Shown here: positions 32,762 to 41,129 of the stretch, in pieces
Layout of the letters: each line of letters starts with the position of its first letter
Position numbering within the stretch: position 1 is the first letter of the stretch
From: Clostridium sp. CAG:1024
GTDB lineage: Bacteria > Bacillota > Clostridia > Christensenellales > CAG-138
Direction of reading: 5' to 3'
Length of the DNA stretch: 52,775 bases
NCBI GenBank assembly: GCA_000432015.1
Contig: HF985514.1
Span: 14,044 to 66,818 of the forward strand
Program-made: the position numbers and the translations under genes
Notes under the pieces: generated by a model
What the model saw: the letters and a program-made list of their open reading frames with translations, nothing else
Database searches by the model: none
Told to the model about the DNA's origin: nothing

Positions 32762-33285
32762 AGGGCAAGGTCTCCTTTCTTATGCAATTCGGATCGAATA
32801 CTGCGGCGGGCGCGGAAGAGACGGCTCTTGACCGCTTCTTCGGAAACGCCAAGCGAGCGGGCGATCTCTGCGACGGACATGTCGAAACCGTAATAGAGTA
32901 CGAATGTTCTGTAGACCTCTGCGGGCAGTGCGCGGGCAAGCGTGAATATCTCCTTGACAGCCACAGCGTCAAGCGCGCGGAGCGATACCTCCTGCCCGTC
33001 GTCCGGGAGAACGGCATCCGGCAGAGGCGTTTCACGTTCTTTTCGAACGGCGCGCGCGGCGTAGTGCTGCGTGATCTCGTGGCAGAGCGACTTATAGAGA
33101 AAAGCACCGGGATCGGAGATGTCCGAGAATCCGTGCTTTTTGATGCGGCGCAGGAAACGCACATAGGCGTTCTGTAACGCATCTTCCGCGTCGAACGGAT
33201 CGGATAACTTGAGGAGAGCCTGCCGGAGAAGTGCGCGGTAGGTTTCGTCGTAGACCCGGTCAAAGTAGGCTTCATACGGAAGCAT
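32758..33285 (-). CDS. ECF-type RNA polymerase sigma factor (module 2)
   Basis: 175-residue sigma-70 family factor. Region 2: YDETYRALLRQALLKLSDPF, then DAEDALQNAYVRFLRRI; region 4: ALPAEVYRTFVLYYGFDMS, then VAEIARSLGVSEEAVKSRLF. The arrangement with an overlapping DUF4179-type gene repeats that at 20316-22678. Upstream (33335-33362, minus strand) GCAACC and CGCTCTA, 15 bases apart, look like an ECF promoter, which would make the operon self-regulated. Confidence 0.92.
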   Translation of the reverse strand: MLPYEAYFDRVYDETYRALLRQALLKLSDPFDAEDALQNAYVRFLRRIKKHGFSDISDPGAFLYKSLCHEITQHYAARAVRKERETPLPDAVLPDDGQEVSLRALDAVAVKEIFTLARALPAEVYRTFVLYYGFDMSVAEIARSLGVSEEAVKSRLFRARRSIRSELHKKGDLAL

Positions 33286-33334
33286 GGCGGTTTTGATCGC
33301 CTCCTTTTCAAGACATCAAGCGCTTGTACCTGTA

Positions 33335-33362
33335 TAGAGCGTAGCATGGAGAGATCGGTTGC
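33335..33362 (-). promoter_or_regulatory. Candidate ECF (autoregulatory) promoter of module 2
   Basis: On the minus strand GCAACC (complement of 33357-33362), 15 bases, CGCTCTA (complement of 33335-33341). The AACC...CG-TCTA style is typical of ECF promoters in Clostridia. It lies 50 bases before the sigma ATG. Confidence 0.45.
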
Positions 33363-33410
33363 GTAAACAAGAGAAAAAGATGTGATTTGCTGCCGTCGGC
33401 AAGCGTGCGC

Positions 33411-33446
33411 ATAAAAACAAGATCTCCGTGCGCACAGCAGCGGAGA
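33411..33446 (-). terminator. Terminator of the liv operon
   Basis: TCTCCG (33423-33428) pairs with CGGAGA (33441-33446), and reading leftward is followed by TCTTGTTTTTAT. It lies 35 bases after the livF stop. Confidence 0.7.
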
Positions 33447-33481
33447 CCCAGTTCGAAATACCGTATGCAGATCTGTGGCTG

Positions 33482-34183
33482 TTATCCGCCCAGATATGCT
33501 TTTTTGACGGCAGAGCTGTTCAAAAGTTCCTGACCGGTACCCTCGAGAACGATGTTCCCGGTCTCAAGTACATAACCGCGCGTCGCAATGGACAATGCCA
33601 TTTGCGCGTTTTGTTCAACGAGCAGGATCGTGGTGCCGTGCTCGTGCAGCTCCAGAATGATGTCGAAAATCTGCTGTACAAGGATCGGCGCAAGTCCCAT
33701 GGAAGGCTCGTCGAGCATCAGCAGCTTCGGATGCGACATGAGCGCACGCCCCATGGCAAGCATCTGCTGCTCACCGCCGGACAGCGTGCCGGCGATCTGC
33801 CTGCGGCGTTCCTTCAGACGGGGGAACCGTGCATATACATCCGCGATGGACTCCGAAACACCGCTGAGCGGCTGGGTAAACGCACCCATTTCGAGGTTTT
33901 CCTCAACGGTCATGTTTTGAAAGACGCGCCGCCCCTCCGGCACATGCGCAAGACCCATTGCAACGATCTTGTGGGGCGCGACGGCATGAATGTCGCGATC
34001 CTCAAAGTGGATACCGCCGGTTCGCGTCCGCAGAAGGCCGGAGATCGTTTTCAGGATCGTGCTCTTGCCCGCGCCGTTTGCACCGATCAGCGTTACGATC
34101 TCACCGTCGTTGACCTCGAAGGAAACGTTCTTGATCGCATGAATATTGCCGTAATATACGTTAATGTCGTTCACACACAGCAT
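33482..34183 (-). CDS. livF: Branched-chain amino-acid ABC transporter ATPase LivF
   Basis: 233-residue ABC ATPase. Walker A GANGAGKST (about residues 34-42), signature LSGGEQQ, Walker B LLMLDEPSMGLAP, and H-loop region LLVEQNA. The SMGLAP sequence and length are typical of LivF rather than LivG. The ATG at 34183 follows GGAGGCGTGA; the longer in-frame start lies inside livG. Last gene of the operon, 7 bases after livG. Confidence 0.94.
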   Translation of the reverse strand: MLCVNDINVYYGNIHAIKNVSFEVNDGEIVTLIGANGAGKSTILKTISGLLRTRTGGIHFEDRDIHAVAPHKIVAMGLAHVPEGRRVFQNMTVEENLEMGAFTQPLSGVSESIADVYARFPRLKERRRQIAGTLSGGEQQMLAMGRALMSHPKLLMLDEPSMGLAPILVQQIFDIILELHEHGTTILLVEQNAQMALSIATRGYVLETGNIVLEGTGQELLNSSAVKKAYLGG

Positions 34184-34190
34184 GGTGATC

Positions 34191-35018
34191 TCACGCCTCC
34201 TTCTTTCCAAGGTACGCCTCGATGACGACCGGATTGTTTTTGATTTCTTCGGGCGAACCCTTGGCGATGATCTTGCCATAGTTCAGCACGGCGATGCCCT
34301 CGCAAATACCCATGACGAGCGACATATCGTGCTCAATCAGCATGATCGCGATCTGGAAGGTGTCGCGGATCTTGCGAATGTTCCCCATAAGCTCTGCGGT
34401 TTCCGCGGGGTTCATGCCTGCGGCTGGTTCGTCGAGCAGCAGCAGCTTCGGGTTTGTCGCAAGCGCACGGACGATCTCAAGCCGTCTCTGCGCGCCGTAG
34501 GGCAGGGAGCCCGCCTGATGCTGCGCCAGATCCTGCATGTCAAAGATCGAGAGCAGTTCCAGTGCGCGTTCATGCGCTTTCTTTTCCTGCTTCCAGTAGT
34601 CAGGCAGCCGCAGCAGCGCGCTCGGAAGCGGATAGCGCATCTGATTGTGCAGACCGATGAGCACGTTCTCCTCCACGGTGAGATTCCCGAACAGGCGAAT
34701 GTTCTGAAAGGTACGCGCAACGCCCATTTGGTTAATCTGGTAAGTGCGCTTCCCCTTTGTGTCGATGCCGTCGAGCAGGATCACGCCGCGCGTGGGCTGG
34801 TAAACGTTCGTAATGAGGTTAAACACCGTGGTCTTGCCCGCGCCGTTCGGCCCGATGAGTCCGGTGATTTCCGTGCGGCCCATGACGAGGGTGAAATTCT
34901 CAACAGCGTGCAGACCGCCAAAGTCGATGCCGAGACTGTGAATGTCCAGGATCGGAGGCTTGTCAATATCGCGCTCGGTCAAAAGTCCGCGGCTCGGGAT
35001 CGGGATCAGTTTGTCCAT
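34191..35018 (-). CDS. livG: Branched-chain amino-acid ABC transporter ATPase LivG
   Basis: 275-residue ABC ATPase. Walker A GPNGAGKTT, the LivG-type GVARTFQNIRLF, signature LPYGAQRRLEI (a variant LSGGQ as usual in LivG), Walker B LLLLDEPAAGMNPAE, and switch His in LIEHDM. The start ATG overlaps the livM stop by one base (TGATG). Confidence 0.94.
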   Translation of the reverse strand: MDKLIPIPSRGLLTERDIDKPPILDIHSLGIDFGGLHAVENFTLVMGRTEITGLIGPNGAGKTTVFNLITNVYQPTRGVILLDGIDTKGKRTYQINQMGVARTFQNIRLFGNLTVEENVLIGLHNQMRYPLPSALLRLPDYWKQEKKAHERALELLSIFDMQDLAQHQAGSLPYGAQRRLEIVRALATNPKLLLLDEPAAGMNPAETAELMGNIRKIRDTFQIAIMLIEHDMSLVMGICEGIAVLNYGKIIAKGSPEEIKNNPVVIEAYLGKKEA

Positions 35019-36091
35019 CAGGCTTCACCTCCTTCGGCGGACGATGCGTTCGTTTCTGATACTGCACGCTTGTTTTTCGGTTTCTTCGGCTTTTTCTCTT
35101 TCGGTTCGCGGTTCAGGAGCTTTTCAAGCAGCTGCGACAGTGAGAAATCATACTGTCCAAGCAGACCGGAGGGCTTGAAGATCATGACCACGATCAAAAG
35201 AAGCGAGTACACGATCATTCGATAATCGGAGAATGCGCGCAGCAGCTCCGGCACGGCGGTCAGAACCGTTGCGGAAACAACGGAACCGAGCATGGAACCC
35301 ATGCCGCCGAGCACGACCATGACGAGGATCTCGATCGACTTCATAAAGCCGAAGCCCGAAGGGTTCAAAATACCGAGATAGCTTGCGTACAACGCGCCGG
35401 CAACGCCCGCAAAGAACGCGGAAGCGGTGAAGCCCAGCGTCTTATAGAATGTCAGGTTGATGCCGCAGCTTTCGGCAGCGATCTCGTTTTCGCGTACGGA
35501 GAGGATCGCGCGGCCGTGGCGAGATTTCATCATCGTGTGGATCAAAAAGCAGACGATCCCGACGCAGAGATAGGTACGGAGGAAGTCTGTTTCCTTCGGG
35601 ATGTTCTTGAGACTCGCGGCGCCGTAGGTGAGTTTAAAACCAAGAACGCTGTCGATATTGAGCAGCACGACGCGGATGATCTCGCCAAAGCCCAGCGTGA
35701 TGATGGCGAGATAGTCGCCCTTGAGCCGCAGAGCCGGGATGCCGATCACTATGCCGAACAGCGCCGCAACGATGCCGCCGATCAGAATGCCGATGGGGAA
35801 GGAGATCGAGGCGTTCATCGCGGTACGGGTCATGAAAATCGCGGAGGCATAGGCGCCGACCGCCATAAAGCCCGCGTGGCCGAGCGGCAGCTGGCCGAGA
35901 TAGCCGGTCGCAATGTTCAAAGATACTGCAAGGATGATGTTGATGCCGATGAGCACGATGACCTTGGAAAGATAGGTCGAAATGATGTGCTCGTTGATCA
36001 GCAGATTTCCGAGAAAGAGGAATGCCGCAAACAGGACTGTATTGATGAGGTAGCGCAGCGGCATGGGGATTCGCTTCTGTTTCTTTTCCAT
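35018..36091 (-). CDS. livM: Branched-chain amino-acid ABC transporter permease LivM
   Basis: 357-residue inner-membrane permease with about nine to ten helices. Contains GYLGQLPLGHAGFMAVGAY and the coupling-region pattern LRLKGDYLAIITLGFGEIIR, followed by VLGGMGSMLGSVVSA, all characteristic of LivM. The C-terminus is extended by a lysine-rich cytoplasmic tail (KEKKPKKPKNKR). The ATG at 36091 has GAGGAGGTG 9 bases upstream; 13 bases separate it from livH. Confidence 0.94.
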   Translation of the reverse strand: MEKKQKRIPMPLRYLINTVLFAAFLFLGNLLINEHIISTYLSKVIVLIGINIILAVSLNIATGYLGQLPLGHAGFMAVGAYASAIFMTRTAMNASISFPIGILIGGIVAALFGIVIGIPALRLKGDYLAIITLGFGEIIRVVLLNIDSVLGFKLTYGAASLKNIPKETDFLRTYLCVGIVCFLIHTMMKSRHGRAILSVRENEIAAESCGINLTFYKTLGFTASAFFAGVAGALYASYLGILNPSGFGFMKSIEILVMVVLGGMGSMLGSVVSATVLTAVPELLRAFSDYRMIVYSLLLIVVMIFKPSGLLGQYDFSLSQLLEKLLNREPKEKKPKKPKNKRAVSETNASSAEGGEA

Positions 36092-36104
36092 GGTTCGCAC
36101 CTCC

Positions 36105-36992
36105 TCAAACTTTCTCCGACATGGAGCGGCCCAGAATGCCCGTGGGCTTGACAAGCAGAACGACGATCAGGATCGCGAAAACCACGCCGTCTTTCCAGAC
36201 AGAAAGTCCGGCGGCGGAAACGAGCGCCTCCGCAAGACCGATGGCAAAACCGCCGATCATCGCGCCGGGAATGGAGCCGATGCCGCCGAGAACCGCGGCG
36301 ACGAACGCCTTCAGACCGAGCATGGAACCCATGGTCGCAGTCGCCTGCGGATAGGCCGTGCAGTAGAGCACGGAGCCGATCCCTGCAAGTGCGGAACCGA
36401 TCGCGAAGGTGAAGGAGATCGTGCGGTTGATGTTGATGCCCATGAGCTGTGCCGCACCCGTATCTTCGGAGACTGCACGCATAGCTTTTCCCATCTTGGT
36501 TTTCTGAATGAGCAGCGTGAGCGCGACCATCGACAGCGCGGTGACAGCGACGGTCACAATGGCGGTGCCGGGGATCTCAACCTGCCCGATGGAAGCATTC
36601 GGAACGGTGAAAAACGGGGGAATGACCTGTGCGCCCGCCCCAAAGATCATCTGCGCCGCATTTTCTAAAAGGAAAGAAATACCGATCGCGGTGATGAGCA
36701 GAGAGATGCGGGGAGAGTTCCTGAGCGGCTTATAGGCGATCTTCTCGATCGAAACGCCGAGCAGTATGCAGCCAAGGATCGCGAACAGGATCGCAAAGAC
36801 CGGGTTGAGCGCAAAGCGAGCCATACAAAGCCAGGCGATGTATGCGCCGATCATGATGATGTCGCCGTGCGCAAAGTTCAGCAGCATGATGATTCCGTAG
36901 ACCATGCTGTAGCCGAGCGCCACAAGCGCATAGATCGAGCCGGATTGGAGTCCGTTGATGATCTGCCGGAGAATGGTGGATAAGGCGGACAT
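36105..36992 (-). CDS. livH: Branched-chain amino-acid ABC transporter permease LivH
   Basis: 295-residue inner-membrane permease with about eight helices. Diagnostic segments: GLQSGSIYALVALGYSMVYG, NFAHGDIIMIGAY, GKAMRAVSEDTGAAQLMGIN and FVAAVLGGIGSIPGAMIGG. It lies 111 bases after livK, with a 10-bp hairpin in between. Confidence 0.95.
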   Translation of the reverse strand: MSALSTILRQIINGLQSGSIYALVALGYSMVYGIIMLLNFAHGDIIMIGAYIAWLCMARFALNPVFAILFAILGCILLGVSIEKIAYKPLRNSPRISLLITAIGISFLLENAAQMIFGAGAQVIPPFFTVPNASIGQVEIPGTAIVTVAVTALSMVALTLLIQKTKMGKAMRAVSEDTGAAQLMGININRTISFTFAIGSALAGIGSVLYCTAYPQATATMGSMLGLKAFVAAVLGGIGSIPGAMIGGFAIGLAEALVSAAGLSVWKDGVVFAILIVVLLVKPTGILGRSMSEKV

Positions 36993-37020
36993 AGAATTCC
37001 CTTTCTGTTACGCCGAAACC

Positions 37021-37044
37021 GTGCGGAGGCGTTTGCCTCCGCAC
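37021..37044. repeat. Perfect 10-bp hairpin between livK and livH
   Basis: GTGCGGAGGC (37021-37030), loop GTTT, GCCTCCGCAC (37035-37044). No T-run follows leftward, so it is more likely an mRNA-stabilising or processing stem that lets livK accumulate above livH than a full terminator. Confidence 0.6.
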
Positions 37045-37103
37045 AGTGCGGCAGTTTTCATACGATATTCGGAAAAAAGGTAATTTCGGATACGGGCGCC
37101 GAC

Positions 37104-38306
37104 TTAATAGATCTCCTTAAAGACCTCTCTGCCTTTCACAAGCTCCATGATGACCGCGTCCTTGATGGGGTTATTGCTGTCGTCAAAGGTGTAGCCGGTC
37201 GCGCTCGTGACGCCGACCACGCTCGGACCCTCCGTGCGGATCGCATCGATGACGGCCTGCTTGTACTCGTCGGAGCCGGTCGCCGCGCCGCTTTCCTCCG
37301 CCTTGGTCAGTGCTGCACAGAGCACGGCGGCCGCGTCGTAGGCAAGCGCAGCAAACATGTTCGGCACGGGCTCTCCGTAGGCTTCCATGTAAGCCGCCTC
37401 AAACGCCTCGACTGCATCGGTGGATTCGGGAGCGTATGCGGAACAGTACAGGCTTCCCTCCAGATCTTCTGCAGAAGCGTAATCGGAAACGCCGCCCCAG
37501 CCGTCGCCGCCCAGGAACATTGCATCGAGACCGAGCGCACGGGCCTGCGTGATGATCATGCCGTCGTCCTCATAGTAATTCGGGCAGAAGACAACGTCGG
37601 GATTCTTCGACATGATGTTGGTGAGCTGTGCGTTGAAGTCCTTATCACCCTTTGCGTACCCCTCGGAGGCAACAACGGTCACGCCGAGCTCGCCGCATTT
37701 TGCAATAAAGGCTTCCGCAAGGCCCGCTGCGTAGGCGTCGCCGGTCAGCGCGATAACGGCGGCGGTCTTAGGATGGAGTTTCCCCCCCGCATAGGTCGGC
37801 CTTTCCGCGGCATAGGTCGCCATTTTCTCGCCTTGGAACGGATCGATGAAGCAGGAGCGGAACACGTTGGAATAGACCGTGCCGTCGTCCTCGTTGACCG
37901 TAACGGCAGCCGCCGTCGCGGAAGCGGTGATCATCGGCATGTTGATGGCGTAGGCTTCCGGCACGACTGCAAGCGTGTTGCCCGTCAGAACGTCGCCGAG
38001 GAACGCGGTGATGCCGCCGTCGACAAGACGGTTGAACGCATTGACGGCCTCTGCGTCATCGCCCTTGTTATCATAGCTGACAACCTCGATCTGCTTGCCG
38101 TTGATGCCGCCGTTTGCATTGACCTGATTGAAGTACAGTTCGGCACCGTTTTTCACAGCGAGACCGTAGACCGCGGTTTCTCCGGTGTACGGGCCCTGCA
38201 TGCCGATCTTGATAACGTTGGAGCCGGCGCTTTTCGAGCAGCCCGCAAAAGCGAAGCAGGCTGCCAGCATAACGACTGCCATGACAAAGCTGATGGTTCT
38301 TTTCAT
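37104..38306 (-). CDS. livK: Branched-chain amino-acid ABC transporter substrate-binding lipoprotein
   Basis: 400-residue periplasmic-binding-fold lipoprotein. The signal peptide ends at a lipobox (AACFAFAGCSKS, Cys at about 23), followed by VIKIGMQGPYTGETAVYG, the ligand-site opening of the LivJ/LivK family, and QVNANGGINGKQIEVVSYD. The ATG at 38306 has GGGAGGAAACC upstream. First transporter gene of the operon. The specific ligand (Leu/Ile/Val or another amino acid or amide) cannot be fixed from sequence. Confidence 0.93.
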   Translation of the reverse strand: MKRTISFVMAVVMLAACFAFAGCSKSAGSNVIKIGMQGPYTGETAVYGLAVKNGAELYFNQVNANGGINGKQIEVVSYDNKGDDAEAVNAFNRLVDGGITAFLGDVLTGNTLAVVPEAYAINMPMITASATAAAVTVNEDDGTVYSNVFRSCFIDPFQGEKMATYAAERPTYAGGKLHPKTAAVIALTGDAYAAGLAEAFIAKCGELGVTVVASEGYAKGDKDFNAQLTNIMSKNPDVVFCPNYYEDDGMIITQARALGLDAMFLGGDGWGGVSDYASAEDLEGSLYCSAYAPESTDAVEAFEAAYMEAYGEPVPNMFAALAYDAAAVLCAALTKAEESGAATGSDEYKQAVIDAIRTEGPSVVGVTSATGYTFDDSNNPIKDAVIMELVKGREVFKEIY

Positions 38307-38341
38307 TGTGGTTTCCTCCCGGTTGAAATATCTCTTTCTAC

Positions 38342-38373
38342 AAAACAGCGGCCCCGTCCTTGAACGGAGCCGC
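38342..38373 (-). terminator. Hairpin terminator between the small membrane gene and livK
   Basis: GCGGCCCCGT (38348-38357) pairs with ACGGAGCCGC (38364-38373), with one wobble. Reading leftward it is followed by TGTTTTGTAG. Read-through or a further promoter would be needed for livK. Confidence 0.6.
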
Positions 38374-38409
38374 CGCAGTGCAAGCTTGGTGTTTGCGGTC
38401 AAGTCCGAT

Positions 38410-38592
38410 TCAAGGAACGCTGGGGCGTACAATCAGGCTAATCAGTACGCAAATAATAAGTACGGCCAAAATAAGAAGTACGCCCAACTGAACGTTGAGC
38501 GTACGGATGAAAGCGACCATGGCAGCACAGCAAGCGGGCGCACAGAATGCGTTCGCAAATGCGGTATTCCTGCTCGACTGCTTTGCCTGCAT
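38410..38592 (-). CDS. 60-residue single-span membrane protein
   Basis: Unrecognised. 60 residues: a short polar, Cys/Ala-rich head (FCAPACCAAMVAF), then one strong membrane helix (LGVLLILAVLIICVLISLIV) and a short PSVP tail. The start is well supported: AAAGGAG lies 8 bases before the ATG, and a perfect TTGACA promoter is 47 bases upstream. It precedes the liv operon, separated from livK by a hairpin terminator. A role as a leader gene or a small transporter-associated protein is possible but not shown. Confidence 0.65.
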   Translation of the reverse strand: MQAKQSSRNTAFANAFCAPACCAAMVAFIRTLNVQLGVLLILAVLIICVLISLIVRPSVP

Positions 38593-38638
38593 GGTGCGCT
38601 CCTTTCCTGCAAAAAGCTGCAAAAAAATCATTGCAGTT

Positions 38639-38667
38639 ACTTTACCACCGTTCGCGGCCGCTGTCAA
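38639..38667 (-). promoter_or_regulatory. Promoter of the 60-residue membrane protein (and possibly liv)
   Basis: On the minus strand a perfect TTGACA (complement of 38662-38667), 17 bases, TAAAGT (complement of 38639-38644). Confidence 0.7.
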
Positions 38668-38718
38668 CAGGAAATCATATATTTTATATCACTTTTTCAA
38701 AAAATCATTGTCCAAACG

Positions 38719-39810
38719 TCAATGCGGCCACGGGATCGGCACCTGTCCCTGCTCGCCCTCGGCGGAAAACGCGTATTTTTCCATCTGGTGCGCAGGCTCA
38801 TCGAAATACACATAGTCGTCCATATAGGGGGAATAGCTGATGTAGCGGATCACATCCGCGTTTTCATCGACCTGCAGGAAGTGAATATAGCCGTCTCCAC
38901 CCGTGCGCTCGGCGGCGGCAGCATCGCCAATGGCCTGATAATTCGCGATCATTTGGAGCACCGTGCGATCCGGAACACCGTCGCCGTCGTCATCCAGCTC
39001 GACGGGAACGCGGTCGCAGTTGTACCGGTGTCCGCACATGACGAGGTATAGATTCTTTGACGGCTTCACAACGTTGTCATAGAGAAGCTGACCCTGCTCG
39101 GTGAGCGAAAGGTCATGGTAAAAATAGTCGTGTACGGCGAGCACGCCGACGCGATCCGGATACGCCGCGAACGTTTCGCGCGCCCAGTCCATACCTGCCT
39201 GCGTCACCTGATAGCCGAGGTAGACGAAAAGGAACTCCGTATTACCGGCGCTGATAAGGTCAAAATGACCGCGGTTATCCTCAAAGCTGCCGCCGTACCA
39301 GGACTTTCCGGCATAACGGGATTCGCCGAAATAGCGGGAAAAGTACGAGTAGTCGCAGTCCTCCGGCTTTGTGCCGACGTCATGGTTGCCGGCCGCAACG
39401 CCGTTCGGAAGATCGTCGATGATCTGCATGGCGCGGTCGGCGACCGCCCACTGTTCCGGCACGTCCCGGTTATGAACGAGATCGCCCGTGTGAACAATGT
39501 AGGCAAGGCGCATCCGATCCGCGTTGTCCCGCAAAAACTGCGTCATGCACTCAAACACACCGTTGTTTTTGCGGCTGTAGTACTGCGTATCGGAGATCCA
39601 GGCAATGGTGTATTGCCCGGAGTCCGCGTTCAGCGCGTCCGGGATCGGCGTGTTCGTGGGCATGGGCGTAGGCGACGGCGTGGGATCGGCAAGAAGCAGC
39701 TCCACGATCGGAGAGCTCTCCGCCGTGGGAGACGCCGGCGCATCCGTTCTGGCGCATCCGCCGCAGAGCAGAAACAGCACGGAAATTAAGATCAGAAAAT
39801 GACGTTTCAT
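38719..39810 (-). CDS. Lipoprotein metallophosphoesterase (calcineurin-like), copy 1
   Basis: 363-residue secreted lipoprotein. Signal peptide with lipobox (FLLCGGCAR), then a Pro/Thr linker (DPTPSPTPMPTNTPIP), then a calcineurin-like phosphoesterase domain: AWISDTQYY (metal motif I), VHTGDLVHN, AAGNHDVG, AVHDYF, and MCGHRYN. All metal motifs are present, so it is probably an active cell-surface phosphoesterase; the substrate is unknown. There is no ribosome binding site: TG-G-TATACT ends six bases before the ATG, so the mRNA may be leaderless. Paralogous to the frameshifted gene at 42182-43224 on the other side of arcAB. Confidence 0.85.
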   Translation of the reverse strand: MKRHFLILISVLFLLCGGCARTDAPASPTAESSPIVELLLADPTPSPTPMPTNTPIPDALNADSGQYTIAWISDTQYYSRKNNGVFECMTQFLRDNADRMRLAYIVHTGDLVHNRDVPEQWAVADRAMQIIDDLPNGVAAGNHDVGTKPEDCDYSYFSRYFGESRYAGKSWYGGSFEDNRGHFDLISAGNTEFLFVYLGYQVTQAGMDWARETFAAYPDRVGVLAVHDYFYHDLSLTEQGQLLYDNVVKPSKNLYLVMCGHRYNCDRVPVELDDDGDGVPDRTVLQMIANYQAIGDAAAAERTGGDGYIHFLQVDENADVIRYISYSPYMDDYVYFDEPAHQMEKYAFSAEGEQGQVPIPWPH

Positions 39811-39816
39811 GGGAGT

Positions 39817-39825
39817 AGTATACCA
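39817..39825 (-). promoter_or_regulatory. Extended -10 promoter placing the start site at the metallophosphoesterase ATG
   Basis: On the minus strand TG-G-TATACT (TATACT is the complement of 39817-39822), six bases (ACTCCC), then ATG. A transcript starting the usual 6-8 bases after the -10 box would begin at or next to the start codon. Confidence 0.5.
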
Positions 39826-39856
39826 CGTTTTTTGTGAATACAACAGCTGCATATGC

Positions 39857-39885
39857 TTGATTCTATGCAGCGAATCGTCTATGAT
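39857..39885 (+). promoter_or_regulatory. Promoter of arcAB
   Basis: TTGATT (39857-39862), 17 bases, TATGAT (39880-39885), 21 bases before the arcA ATG. Confidence 0.65.
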
Positions 39886-39906
39886 AAGATGTAAGGAGGC
39901 AGATCT

Positions 39907-41124
39907 ATGTTCCAATCACCCATTCAGATCCATTCAGAGATCGGGAAACTGAAAACAGTCCTGCTGCACCGCCCCGGAACAGAGCTTGAAAACCTTATGC
40001 CGGAGTATCTGTCACGTCAGCTGTTTGAGGATATTCCTTATCTTGTGCATGCGCGCGAAGAACACGACTGCTTTGCAAAAACGCTTCGCGGCTGCGGCGT
40101 CGAGGTGCTGTATGTGCTGGATCTCGCCGCCGAGGCCGTGCAGAACGCTGCGGTGCGCCGGGAGATGGTGCGGCAGTATCTCAAAGAGGCCGGACCGAAT
40201 GTTCACGGCATGGAGAAGCAGGCGGAAGCATTCCTGCTGTCGTTCCCGCCGAAGGAAATGCTGAGTCTCATGGTCAGCGGCGTGCGCAAGCAGCAGGTCG
40301 AGGACAGAGCACGAAAGCATCTTGTGGACTACATCGACGACGACTATCCGTTTCTCGTCGATCCGATGCCCAACATGTATTTCACGCGGGATCCGTTTTT
40401 TAATGTGGCCGACGGCGTGTGCATTTCCAGTATGGCAAACCTTGTGCGCCAGCGTGAAACGCTCTTCGGAGATTTTATTTTTCGGTATCACCCCGTGTTT
40501 CGGAACGCGCCGCGGTATCATGAACGCACGGAATCTTTTTCGATCGAGGGCGGAGACGTTCTGGTGCTTTCGCGGGATACCGTGGCGATCGGCGTGTCGC
40601 AGCGCACAAGTCCGCAGGCGGTGGAACTGCTCGCGGAGCGCCTGATTTCGGAAGAGACGCAGGTTCGCCGTGTTCTTGCGATCGACATTCCGAAGCTGCG
40701 CGCCTATATGCACCTCGATACCGTCATGACCATGGTAGACCGTGACAAATTTACCGTCCATCCGGCGGCAGCTGCGGCACTGCGATGCTTCCTGCTGGAA
40801 AAGCGCGGCGACAGGCTTGTCATTTCCGAGCAGCAGGGGACGCTGGAGGATACGCTTGCACGCGTGCTCGGCTTGGATCGGGTCACGCTCATCGCCTGCG
40901 GCGGCGGTTCCGTCATCGACGCGGCGCGTGAGCAATGGAACGACGGCGCGAACACGCTTGCCGTCGCACCGGGCGAGGTCGTGACCTTTTCGCGAAATCA
41001 TGTGACCAACCGGATCCTGCGCGATTACGGCGTGACCGTGCATGAGATTCCGTCCGCAGAGCTTTCACGCGGCAGAGGCGGTCCGCGCTGCATGTCAATG
41101 CCATTTTATCGAGAGGAGATTTGA
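39907..41124 (+). CDS. arcA: Arginine deiminase
   Basis: 405-residue enzyme of the arginine deiminase pathway: arginine to citrulline plus ammonia; cytoplasmic. Guanidino-modifying-enzyme motifs are complete: MYFTRDPFF (Asp), SIEGGDVLVL (Glu-Gly-Gly-Asp), MHLDTVMTMVD (catalytic His), and the catalytic Cys in GRGGPRCMSMP near the C-terminus. AAGGAGGC precedes the ATG. It is followed five bases later by arcB; no carbamate kinase gene lies in the window. Confidence 0.97.
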   Translation: MFQSPIQIHSEIGKLKTVLLHRPGTELENLMPEYLSRQLFEDIPYLVHAREEHDCFAKTLRGCGVEVLYVLDLAAEAVQNAAVRREMVRQYLKEAGPNVHGMEKQAEAFLLSFPPKEMLSLMVSGVRKQQVEDRARKHLVDYIDDDYPFLVDPMPNMYFTRDPFFNVADGVCISSMANLVRQRETLFGDFIFRYHPVFRNAPRYHERTESFSIEGGDVLVLSRDTVAIGVSQRTSPQAVELLAERLISEETQVRRVLAIDIPKLRAYMHLDTVMTMVDRDKFTVHPAAAAALRCFLLEKRGDRLVISEQQGTLEDTLARVLGLDRVTLIACGGGSVIDAAREQWNDGANTLAVAPGEVVTFSRNHVTNRILRDYGVTVHEIPSAELSRGRGGPRCMSMPFYREEI

Positions 41125-41129
41125 AACCC

